A stretch of 64,000 nt of DNA from Diplonema papillatum. Lineage: Eukaryota; Euglenozoa; Diplonemea; Diplonemida; Diplonemidae. Under the pieces are notes generated by a model. That model saw only the letters and a list, made by a program, of their open reading frames with translations. It made no database searches and had not been told where the DNA came from. This document shows, in pieces, positions 42,851 to 54,750 of this stretch. The stretch covers positions 124,001-188,000 of the forward strand of contig JAPJBO010000226.1 in assembly GCA_030068145.1 (NCBI GenBank), in the 5' to 3' direction. The translations under genes and the position numbers were made by a program. Each line of letters starts with the position of its first letter. The stretch's first letter is position 1.

Positions 42851-44063
42851 CCGCTGTTCGCGGCGGTCTTGCTTCCGGTCTTTGCGCCTTTTTCCCTGGG
42901 GCGAAATGGGCCTTTGCCCTCTTGGTTCGCTCTGGTGGTGGTGGTTGTCGTTTCGGGCTTCGGTTTCTTCTTCCGAAACGTGTCGGCAACGTCCATCGAC
43001 TTTTTCAGGTAGTCGGGGACCTTCGGAGCGCCGAAAAACGTGTCGCTTACCGCCTGCGCACCGTCCCATGACACCTCGTACCCCGTCTTTAGCACAAGAA
43101 GGCGGACGATAACGTTTCGCGCGAGGCGGACTGCGAACTCGTCCTGCTCCGGACTGCTGGTTCCCACGCCTGTGAGAAGCTCGGCCAGTTGGCCGAGCAG
43201 GAACCCCGATTCGTGAGGGGCCTTCGTGAGGGGGACCACAAAGTGGAGGCGGAGCTCCATTAGGAGCACCGCCTTTTCCGTGCGGTCCATGTTGACCCAG
43301 AAAGCGGGGTCGAGCAGCACCGTCTCGCGGGGGGCGTCGACCGAGATTCCGCCTTCCGAGTAATCGCTCTCCCCTCCGCGGACCGAGGGAAGAGCGTCCC
43401 CGTTTTCCGAGGCCTGGGAGTTGGCGCGCGACTGTGCTGCGTCCGGTGTCGCGCGCGGCGCTGGAGGTGCCTTCTTCAGCTGAGCTATCTCAGCCCGCAG
43501 CTCGGCCATCTCGGCCTTGCGGTCTTTCTCCATCCGCTCGATGAGAGCGATGATGGCGTTGTCAACCGGGGGGGGCGTGATGGGGGGTGAGCGCGATCGG
43601 GAAACGGGTCGGGCGTGGGGGACTCCAGGGGGCCGTAAACCGGTGCCGCGGCCTGCTGAGGCCGTTCTGTGTGCATCTTCAACGCCGCCGGCTATCGGCG
43701 TTTCGTCCTCGATGTCCTCCGTGTCATAGTCGATGTTGAGACGCGCCATTTCTGCCGCCACCACTTCCGGTGCCTTCTTGTGCAGCTGCCAGAAAGACAG
43801 CAGAAGCCGGGAGCGCCCATCAGGCTCGACACCGCAGCCGCCTCCACGCCCAGAACCCCGGCCACCACGGCGCGCAGCTGGCGCACCGCGGTCTCCTCCG
43901 TGCGTGAGAACCGCGACCTTACGAAGGAGGTCGCCTCGCCCGTCAACAGCTTCACCCCTCTCAGGGGTTTGCTCCCTGTCACCCGCTCGAAAGCTGCAGC
44001 GAGCTCGCTTGGATACGAGAACCTGCTCTTTCTCGACGGGGTGCCCCACAACATGGTAGACAT
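42844..44063 (-). pseudogene. gag-like protein of element C with one frameshift
   Basis: ATG at 44063 begins MSTMLWGTPSRKSRFSYPSE and runs about 85 codons (ELAAAFERVTGSK, TAVRQLRAVVAGVLG). At about 43810 the reading continues in the neighbouring frame (LSFWQLHKKAPEVVAAEMARL) to the stop at 42844. A coiled-coil stretch lies near 43470-43530 (DRKAEMAELRAEIAQLKK), followed by an acidic and then a globular C-terminal part (FAVRLARNVIVRLLVLKTGYEV). The frameshift suggests decay. A weakly similar frame occurs at 60890-61249. Confidence 0.6.
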
Positions 44064-44216
44064 TTAGGTGTTTTATTCGAGACTGGAGGTCCTATGAACA
44101 TGCAATGTGAATAGCCTCTATTCGAGCCAACCCCACTTTTCTCTACACTAAAAACGTGTACTGTTTTGAACTGGATAATAGCGCGGAGCTGGCTTTTTCT
44201 CCCCCTGGGAAAATGT

Positions 44217-44290
44217 ATATGGGTGGCAGAGTGAGCGGGTGTCGGCCTTCAGGCCGGTGTGTCCGGGTTCAAACCCCGCCCATGACACTT
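44217..44290 (+). other. tRNA-like sequence
   Basis: TATGGGTGGCAGAGTGAGCG, a perfect CGGCC-TTCA-GGCCG hairpin and a box-B-like GGGTTCAAACCCC are followed by GCCCATGA, which pairs with the 5' end. The middle hairpin has a 4-base loop and the D arm is poor, so I regard it as a tRNA pseudogene or SINE head rather than a functional tRNA. Confidence 0.35.
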
Positions 44291-44471
44291 TTCCGGTCGA
44301 AGATTATTTCGAGGTTTGCTGTCGTTTCGGGGCCTGATGTGCCCGAAATTTGCGTTTTTTGCGGAGTTTCTCAGCCCCCCGGAGAAATACCGGAGGGGGG
44401 GGCGGCGGGAAAAGGCTGCCCCAGGGCGGCCCCCCCCCGTGCTGGGCCCCGGGTACGAGGCCAAACTTTAC

Positions 44472-44883
44472 ACCCGAACTTAGCTTCGCCCGGACTTTGT
44501 TTCGCCCGAACTTAGCTTCACCCGAGCTTTGCTTCGCCCGAACTTTGCTTCACCTAACTTTGCTCACCCGAACTTAGCTTCGCCCGAACTTTGTTTCGCC
44601 CGAACTTTGTTTCGCCCGAACTTAGCTTCACCAGAACTTTGCTTCACCCGAACTTAGCTTCGCCCGAACTTTGCTTCACCAGAACTTAGCTTCGCCCGAA
44701 CTTTGTTTCGCCCGAACTTAGCTTCACCCGAACTTTGCTTCACCAGAACTTTGCTCACCCGAACTTAGCTTCGCCCGAACTTTGTTTCGCCCGAACTTAG
44801 CTTCACCCGAACTTTGCTTCACCAGAACTTAGCATTGCCCGAACTTAGCTTCGCCCGAACTTTGCTGTTCCCCGAACTTTAAC
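44472..44883 (+). repeat. ~16-bp minisatellite (CCCGAACTTNGCTTCG/A)
   Basis: About 26 imperfect units alternate between CGAACTTAGCTTC and CGAACTTTGCTTC/GTTTC, with CACC or GCCC joints. The alternation is not random: TTAGCTTCGCCCGAACTTTG occurs repeatedly, indicating two- and three-unit amplification. It lies just downstream of the kinase gene's stop. Confidence 0.85.
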
Positions 44884-44983
44884 TGCTGCCTCCAGTCTCG
44901 CCACGCGCCGGCCTTAGCCGAGCGCACGTACTATATTTTTTCGTTGAACGCAGTGCCTGATCGTTTTTTACGTAAAGCTGGAT

Positions 44984-47244
44984 TCAGGACGCAAGTGAAA
45001 ACGCCACGGTTTGCGGCGACGAGCTTCTCATTTCCTCCAACATTTCATGTTTGGTAAAAAAAAAAGAACGCACACACCCGTCGCGCGGGCCGACCCGATC
45101 ACAGGCGGAGGCCCCGCCGGCGCGGGGGTGGCCGCCGCCGAAGCTCGCTGCGCCCGCCAGCGTCCGGCCGTGCGACCCGACGCGCCGCGCCTTCAGCGGC
45201 GGGCACTTGCCGCGCCGGTCGGCGGCCGCGCCGCCGCCGCCGATGCCGCCGCCGTCAGCGGCCGGCGGGCCCCCAGAGCACTCTGGGCAGGTCGAGTCCC
45301 CCGCCGCGTCGTGCGCCATGCACACACACTCATGTGCCGGCGCCGCCGCCGGGGGGGGAGTGGCGGAGGATCTGGGCATCGGCTTCTGGGCCGAATGGAC
45401 GACGTACGACCCTGTAGCAGTCCCGGGCGAGCTCGAGAACGACGCGTCTATGTCGGAGTGCAGGGACCGCGAATTCAGCGACGCCCCGGTCCAAGGCCGC
45501 ACGGGCGCCGCCGGTTGCTTTTCGGAGAAGCCGAGGGCGCTGTACACAGGCAAAACCTCGCCCTCCAGCGTCCAATCCCCGCTCACCTCCGAAAACACGG
45601 CTTCCTGCAGAAACGGGTGGTGGCAGAGCACCAAGCTGTCGCCCCTGTCGCCGGCGGCGCGCTGCAGGCAGCAGTCGTGCAGGAAGCTCTGACACGCCTG
45701 CGACGCGGCCACGTCCGACGGGAGCCCGAGCCGCACTGTCCCGGCGACCAAGCACTCGCGGAAGGCGGCGGCGGTGGGGGCGGTGTGGCTGAACGGCCGC
45801 TTCGCGGTGAGGATCTCGACGATGGTGCAGCCGAGGGACCAGACGTCGCTTCTCGCAGAGGCGGGCTCGCCGGACGCGACTTCGGGCGCCTGCCAATAAA
45901 TGGTGCCGTCCTCGCCCAGCTTCTTACCCCGGTCCTTCAAGAGGGCGGACAGGCCGAAGTCAGCCAGACGCAGGTCCCCGGATATGGACACCATCACGTT
46001 CGCCGCCTTCAGGTCGCCGTGCGCGATGCCGCGGCCGTGTAGGTGGGCGAGCCCCGCTACAATCTGCCGGGCGTGGCTGGCGACGGTCCGCTCGCGCAGG
46101 CCGCCGGTCTGGGCGCACAGGGCGAGGAGGCTGCTGCCCGGGATGTATTCGAGGAACAGGTTCGCCGAGCGCTCCATGCGCTCGCAGCGGATGTACGACA
46201 CGAGGTTCGGGTGCCGCAGCTGGCGCAGGGCCTTCATCTCCTGGTGCAGCCGCAGGCTCTTCGACGGGTCGAGGTGCTCGATCGCCTTCACCGCCAGCAA
46301 CTGGCCGGTGTTCTCGTTCAGCCCTGTTTTGTGTGGCCGGCGTGCATGCCGTCTCCTTCTTTTCCCGTAAGTACGCACAAACTAAGCATGCGCCAGCCTT
46401 TTTCAGAGTGAAATCTCGCGTGAAAGTCCAAAGGGGGTTTGTTTGAACGTCCCGGGGGAGGATTAGCCTGCTAGTGGATGATGGTGAGTGAATATGCTCG
46501 TTAGGCTAATCTTCTCCCAAACACGCTGCCAGCGTTCTCTTTCGTGTGTACAATGCATCGTTACTACGAAAGAAAAGGGAATTATTATACGCAGCGCGTG
46601 CTGTATGGGCAGAGAGCGCCGGTGACCACACTGTCCGTTTGTCTCGATTGGACCTGCGTGGCGAGGAACTGTGGCTAGCAAAAACGAACAACGTACACGA
46701 TGGAGTCCAACCTTAGAAGCTGGCTGGAGTGAAGAGATGTGCCTGAGTCTTTAAAAAACAAAACGCGCGCAAGGCGACGCCCGAAAAGTTAATTCAACTT
46801 ATCTGAGGCTCGACACCGTGCACCCACTCAGGGGTCCGGCAAAGATCCGAGTTGCGCTCGGAGGCGGAAAAATACTCGGTCGAGCGTTTCCTTTCAAGCT
46901 GGCGCTTATGTAAGAGAAATGCGTGTGAAAGAGAGGCGCACACCGAGGTAAACCTTGCCGAGCTGCCCATCTCCGATGACGGCGCCTTGCTTCCACCGCA
47001 GCTTCTCGCGCGTGCCGTGGGCGGGCGCGGACGACGGCGGCGGCGGCGGCGGCGGCTCGACGGGCACCGCCAGCGGCGGGACGGTCGGCGGCGGCTGGTG
47101 CCGGCCCGGCGGCAGCCGCAGCGGCGAGCAGCTCTTCGCCACGACGACGACGCCGCGCGGAGACGGCACCCGGCCGGCTCCGCAGCTGCTGCCGTCGCTC
47201 GCCGAGCGGAGGCTCTTCGGGCCGCACGCACCGGCGTCCGCCAT
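44984..47244 (-). CDS. protein kinase, STE/MAPKKK-like, two exons
   Basis: The model is complement(join(44984..46323, 46944..47244)), 1641 nt and 546 residues. The donor CTCG|GTGTGC and acceptor AACAG|GGCTG restore VYLGLNEN in the glycine loop. Residues 1-80 are low complexity, rich in proline and alanine. The kinase domain has the loop GDGQLGKVYLG (91-101), K113 in AVK, E129, the catalytic loop HGDLKAANV (202-210), DFG (222-224) and APE (246-248). HGD replaces the usual HRD, but the aspartate and DLKxxN are intact, so activity is plausible with altered activation-loop coupling. GTIYWQAPEV resembles MEKK/STE11 kinases. After about residue 360 comes a long disordered tail with serine, glycine and a CVCMAHD...CPEC cysteine pair. 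ATG at 47244 is the first in frame. Confidence 0.85.
46324..46943 (-). other. intron of the kinase gene
   Basis: A 620-nt GT-AG intron in phase 1, splitting the glycine codon of the ATP loop. No other feature is seen in it. Confidence 0.8.
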
Positions 47245-47272
47245 CTCTCCCCGCAGACGACCGCGCCGGGGG

Positions 47273-47470
47273 CGGGTAGTGCAAACAGAAGAGTTTAAAC
47301 TGGATATGCTCCGCAACAATCTGTGACGATAGACTGCGCAAGGGGGTAGTGCAAACAGTAGTTTGAACTTGATATGCAGCAACGATCTGTGACGATGGAC
47401 GGCACAAGCCGCTACAGACTACCGCAAACAGCAGTAGTTTGTCAAACTCGATATGCAGACGATAGCCTGT
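47273..47470 (+). repeat. 65-70-bp tandem repeat, three units, upstream of the kinase
   Basis: Units of the type GTAGTGCAAACAG.AG.TT-TGAACTTGATATGCAGCAAC- GATCTGTGACGATAGACTG-CGCAAG occur three times with drift. A related block is near 12990-13070. The location 30-230 bp above the chosen ATG makes overlap with the promoter possible. Confidence 0.7.
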
Positions 47471-50502
<3,032 letters not shown>

Positions 50503-50800
50503 TTTTCCAACAGGCATTGTGTGTCTCTTGGTCACGCTACTGAACCTCGGTCACTTGCTGCGTTGGAGCAAAGTGCTGGACTTCATCCTGCACAGGTGGG
50601 AAAGCTGAGTACGCTCCGAAAGACGGATAGTACGGAGAGTACGGGTAGTAGCTGGGCGGCGGCGGCGAGTACGAGTAAGGGCTCGAGTACGACGGCCAGA
50701 ACGGGGCGGGGAACCCGAGGCTCCGCCCGGGCTGCTGCAGCGGGGCGCCGGCCGGCGTGAGCGGGTGCCAGAACGGGGCGGAATCCGGCGCTTCTTCCAC
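50503..50800 (-). pseudogene. tandem copy of the 3' coding end of the next gene
   Basis: 50503-50768 repeats 50884-51168, including the stop codon and the following 60 bases, in the same orientation. The encoded SYYPYSPYYPSFGAYSAFPP and PTQQVTEVQ are nearly identical to the gene's C-terminus. It lacks a 3-bp unit and several internal proline codons. The frame has no start codon. Confidence 0.85.
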
Positions 50801-50917
50801 GGGCGCTGACTGAGTCTGAGGGCGGCAGGCAATGCGACGCAGATACAGAAGATAGGTATGAACCGGCTTACTGAGCGACGCGCGTTTCCAACAGGCATTG
50901 TGTGTCTCTTGGTCACG

Positions 50918-52702
50918 CTACTGAACCTCGGTCACTTGCTGCGTTGGAGCAGCAAAGTGCTGGACTTCATCCTGCACAGGTGGGAAGGCTGCGTACGCTC
51001 CGAAAGACTGATAGTACGGAGAGTACGGGTAGTAGCTGGGCGGCGGCGGCGAGTACGAGTAAGGGCTCGAGTACGACGGCCAGAACGGGGCGGGGAACCC
51101 GGGGCTCCGCCCGGGCTGCTGCAGCGGCGGCGGCTGCAGCGGGGGGCCGGCCGGGGTTAGCGGGTGCGCCGCGTCGGGGGCGGGCTGCAGCAGCGGCGGC
51201 GGCGGCGCCAGCAGCTCGCCCTTCGCCGCATTTCTGGGCCGCGGCGCGGCCTGCTGCGCGGGCGCCGGCTGCCCCGCCTCCTCCGCCGCCGGGCCTTCCG
51301 CCGCCGCGCCCGCCTTTTTCCCGAGCGCCAGCCGCTCGTTCGCTTCGCGCAGCCGCCCGATCTCCTCCTTCAAGCTCAGCACCTCCGACGCATGCTCCGC
51401 CTCCCGCGGCCCGGGGAACGAAAACTCCCCGGATCGATCGCGTTCCGCCGCCGAACGGTCAGCGGCGGCGTCGTCGGGATCTACGTGCCGGTGACCCGCC
51501 AACGGGTGCTGCGAGGGCGCGCTGGTGCTCGCGGCGGGTGCAGGCGCGGCTTGTGCCTGGCGGCGGTCGGTTGGCTCTGGGGGGGAAAACTTCGGTTCGT
51601 CGTGTTCAGGCGCTGCTTGCCTCGCGTGTATGCTTGATGCCAGCATCAAGTCTTCTTCGCGGGAATGCAGTGTCTCGGGGGAGGCGTGGGTGGCCAGGCC
51701 GGCGAACGGCGGGGCGCGATAGCTGGAGGGGGCCGGGGCCCTGGCGGCAAGCACTTTCTCTGCGACTTGCAGGTCGGGTGCGAGGGCGGCGAGCGTCTTG
51801 TCGAGGACGTAGTGGATCTTCGACAGCTGCAGCCGCCAGTGGCTCGTGGACGGTGCCGCCGCGCGGACCGCGGCGGCGGAGCCGAAGAAGTCGTGCGGGG
51901 CGTCCGACAAGGCCAGGAGCTGCTGGAAGAAGGCGTGGTCCAGGCCCACAGCGGCACCCGGATTCGCGTGATGGGGCTGCTGCTGTTGGACTTGGGGGTG
52001 GGCCGGATCCGTGTGCTGCGCGTTGGGCTGGGTGTTCTCGGACGCGGCCATGGTGCACGAAGGGTGGTGGGCCGAGAAGGACGGGGTAGGGTCGCGGCCG
52101 AAGTGGGCACGGTAGCACCCGGCACAGTGGAGGGTCGACGCGGGGGGGTCCGTCTGCGTTTCTATGGTGGTGTTGTTCGCGGTTTGAGTGCCTCTGTCTG
52201 CGACGAGGACGCCCCATTCCTCCAAGCTGTCGGTGTCGGTCGTTCTCGACGCGGAAGTGGACGACGACTCGGACGAATCGCTCCTCCCGCCCCGCCGTTT
52301 TTTGCGCGGCTTCTTCTTCCGCCGAGCGCGCTCCGCCGACGAAGCGGCGCTCGTCGGGCTCCTCGTCTTGTGGATCTCCTCGCGCTTCGGGAAGACGGCT
52401 CCGTCCTTCCGGTCGGCCATATTCAAGATCGGCGTCGTGAGGTCCGCGTAGGTCTGCTCCAGGTGCTTCTCCCGGGCTTCCTGCTGCTCTCGCAGCCGTT
52501 GAAGGCGAGTCTTCGCGTCATCGTTTCCGAGCACAGGGGTCGGTTTCGACCCCCCGGCAGGGGCCGCGGCACTGGTCACCACCGGCGACGATTCCGGCAG
52601 GGCCGGCCCCGGGCTGCTGACCCGCGTGGTTCGGTACAGAGTCACCGGCGTCTCCTTATCGTCCTCGTCCGAGTCACCCAGCAGGTCGTCAAGCGAGAGC
52701 AT
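50918..52702 (-). CDS. low-complexity 594-residue protein, unknown function
   Basis: ATG at 52702 opens a 594-codon frame with no intron needed. The start MLSLDDLLGDSDEDDKE is acidic. Residues about 65-95 form a charged helix (RLQRLREQQEAREKHLEQ), followed by a basic nuclear-localisation-like run (RARRKKKPRKKRR, about 125-137). The middle has a CAGC...H cluster and a helical stretch (HWRLQLSKIHYVLDKTLAALAP). A second coiled-coil segment (SEVLSLKEEIGRLREANERL) precedes a proline/alanine/tyrosine-rich tail (SPYSYSPPPPSYYPYSPYY). The layout suggests a scaffold or nuclear protein, but I recognise no family. Its 3' end is duplicated downstream, and a short internal piece recurs at 30001-30080 and 62399-62516. 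Confidence 0.72.
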   Translation of the reverse strand: MLSLDDLLGDSDEDDKETPVTLYRTTRVSSPGPALPESSPVVTSAAAPAGGSKPTPVLGNDDAKTRLQRLREQQEAREKHLEQTYADLTTPILNMADRKDGAVFPKREEIHKTRSPTSAASSAERARRKKKPRKKRRGGRSDSSESSSTSASRTTDTDSLEEWGVLVADRGTQTANNTTIETQTDPPASTLHCAGCYRAHFGRDPTPSFSAHHPSCTMAASENTQPNAQHTDPAHPQVQQQQPHHANPGAAVGLDHAFFQQLLALSDAPHDFFGSAAAVRAAAPSTSHWRLQLSKIHYVLDKTLAALAPDLQVAEKVLAARAPAPSSYRAPPFAGLATHASPETLHSREEDLMLASSIHARQAAPEHDEPKFSPPEPTDRRQAQAAPAPAASTSAPSQHPLAGHRHVDPDDAAADRSAAERDRSGEFSFPGPREAEHASEVLSLKEEIGRLREANERLALGKKAGAAAEGPAAEEAGQPAPAQQAAPRPRNAAKGELLAPPPPLLQPAPDAAHPLTPAGPPLQPPPLQQPGRSPGFPAPFWPSYSSPYSYSPPPPSYYPYSPYYQSFGAYAAFPPVQDEVQHFAAPTQQVTEVQ

Positions 52703-53712
52703 CCCGCCCCCGCCACTTTCAGGACTTTAGGGGGGGGGTGGGTGTACTTCTTTGTTCGAAAGTCTCGCGACTTGCCTGACAAGTTTGTTGCTTTTTTTAG
52801 AGTTAAAGTTTGCTTTTCGTTTTTGTGGAAACGGAGATTGGGTAATTTCCCGTACATCGACCCAGGATGTGCAATTCTTGGTCAAAAATAGTGCGCAAGA
52901 TTTTGGTCAATCGGTCTGCTCCAGGTGCTCGCCGACTTCCTGCTGCTCTCACAGGCGAGTCTTCGCACTCGTCACGTTCAGGTGCACAGCAGACGCCAAA
53001 GCACACTTGTTTTTGCTTCCCTAATTGTCACATGTGGGTGCACGCCCTTTTCCTCAGCTTCTATTGTCAGCGAGTTGTCTCGTCTGCCGGATTGAGAGCT
53101 CGAAAGTAACAAACGCAGCGTCGGAACAAGCTGGCTTTAGTGGCAAGGCTGAGTTCTTCGATCGTCTTTTCTTTTGCTTCCGAAAACAAGAGCTCTGGGT
53201 GGCAGGGTCCGCGCGTGTTTCAGATGCATCCAAGCCGAACCTTTCCATCGCGGTATATAAGCTAGTATTTCTGTGTTGATGGAACACCGTTCGAAGAGGC
53301 GCAGGTGCGCGGAGCTTCGCGCGGAGATCGTGAGATTCACGCGACACAGCATACGCCGGGGGCGCGATGCGCGTGCTGTTGAAGGCGCAAGGGTTGGGTG
53401 CATGGAGTTCTTGGTAATGAGCCAGTCGTTTGAAGACAACCGCCGAAGTCAGTCGACTCGCGCGTGGTGTTGACCAGCGTTGCATTCATGCACGGGCGAT
53501 CGAAGGTGCAAGCACCCTCAGAAATATTTGAGGGTGGCCGCGGGTCACCCACTCACCCTTCGAGATCAGTGGCAGTCGCAATAGCACGAGCGTGTCTGCT
53601 GGAAATGCTTCACGAGGATGGTTAGTCACTTCGCTTTCGCCTTGCAGGCTCTAGCTCAGGCTTTCACTCGTTGGAGACATCATCGAAAAGCGACCAGTGG
53701 GTCACCAACGTG
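52703..53712. other. intergenic, 5' flank of the low-complexity gene
   Basis: 52935-52975 repeats a short part of the neighbouring gene (around 52450-52515: GGTGCT, TTCCTGCTGCTCTC, GGCGAGTCTTCGC). No other gene is supported. Confidence 0.45.
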
Positions 53713-53955
<243 letters not shown>

Positions 53956-54198
53956 GTGCCTCGAACGGTTGCAGTCCACGGCTTGCGCAACGAGTATGGG
54001 ACGTGCAACTGCCTGGCCAACGGGCGACCACTACACGCTTCCAAACTTTCAACACTATAGACGCCTTCCAACTGCCGAAGCCCTAAACCTTACACTCCAA
54101 CATCCCTTTATCCTCCAGTAGAACCTGCTCCAGAGCCAAGAATGCTGGAGTTGGGGACGCTTTGGCAGGGCAGATCCTACACTTCATCATTGTCGGTG

Positions 54199-54750
54199 CT
54201 AGATCGTGCCGTTCATCGTCAGATTCATGCACGTCCCATTGACACAGTCGTTGCACAGGCCTTCGGCAGCGATGCAGGTGCTATTGGAGGTGCAAGGGAC
54301 GCCGCAGTTTGGTGACGGTGAACAGCCCGAGTTGGTAACGTTGGTGCTGTTGCACCACGGGCAGCTGCTGTTGTAGCAGTCGTTGGAAGAGAGGCACTGG
54401 TGGCCGCACACGGTGGATCCGCACGTACCGTTGACGCAATACGGGCAGTAGAACGACGCGCAATCGCCGTCGAAACGGCAAGCTTCGTTGCACTGCACCT
54501 CCTGGTGGTCGCAGAAACCATCCCGGCACGCTGAGCATCGGTCGATGAGGCAGTCGCTGTCCTCGTTGCAGACGGCGTTGCAGTTTGCTGTACAAAAGTG
54601 GCCGTTGGCGAAGAAGTAGCACACCGTGCACACGCCCTCGTCGTGACACGTGTCCAAACAATCCTGCCCGCACTCCGCCGAACAAAAGCTCAAAGTCACC
54701 GCCAGAACAGCAGCGGCGAGCGTCAGCGCCGGCATCGCCGCGGTGCTCAT
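54199..54750 (-). CDS. secreted cysteine-rich repeat protein
   Basis: ATG at 54750 gives 183 residues. The upstream in-frame extension to 54771 starts with TTG and is not needed. Residues 1-25 are a clear signal peptide (PALTLAAAVLAVTLSFCSA, cleavage before ECGQ). The mature part has more than 30 cysteines in repeating pairs with spacing like C-x3-C-x4-C-x6-C-x2-C (CNEACRFDGDCASFYCPYC, CGHQCLSSNDCYNSSCPWC). At least five N-glycosylation sequons (NGT, NSS, NST, NVT, NLT) occur toward the C-terminus. It is probably an extracellular or surface protein with several disulfide-bonded modules of about 40 residues. I recognise no named family, and nothing shows its binding partner. Confidence 0.78.
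   Translation of the reverse strand: MSTAAMPALTLAAAVLAVTLSFCSAECGQDCLDTCHDEGVCTVCYFFANGHFCTANCNAVCNEDSDCLIDRCSACRDGFCDHQEVQCNEACRFDGDCASFYCPYCVNGTCGSTVCGHQCLSSNDCYNSSCPWCNSTNVTNSGCSPSPNCGVPCTSNSTCIAAEGLCNDCVNGTCMNLTMNGTI

Larger units (their letters stand above)
40637..44063 (-). mobile_element. tyrosine-recombinase retrotransposon C, order gag-YR-RT (VIPER/TATE-like)
   Basis: Three overlapping frames in sense order are a gag-like protein (44063-42844), a tyrosine recombinase (about 42850-41825) and an RT (about 41860-40637). DIRS and Ngaro place the recombinase after RT; recombinase before RT is the order described for trypanosomatid VIPER and TATE. The RNase H and 3' end are missing because the 41-bp array replaces them. 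Confidence 0.78.

Noticed and set aside
40509..42989. Single 826-codon protein including the recombinase region
   Set aside because: Its N-terminal half is a shadow of the recombinase frame and its end is translation of the 41-bp repeat; only the RT part (about 40637-41860) is real.
44217..44290. Selenocysteine tRNA with a TCA anticodon
   Set aside because: The hairpin loop has 4 bases instead of 7, the D arm fails, and the length and long variable arm of tRNA-Sec are absent.
45011..46042. Long plus-strand frames opposite the kinase gene
   Set aside because: The minus strand has the kinase motifs in order; the plus frames are GC-rich shadows.
50902..52891. Plus-strand frames opposite the low-complexity gene
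   Set aside because: Arginine/alanine/proline-rich antisense translation of a GC-rich exon with no domain.
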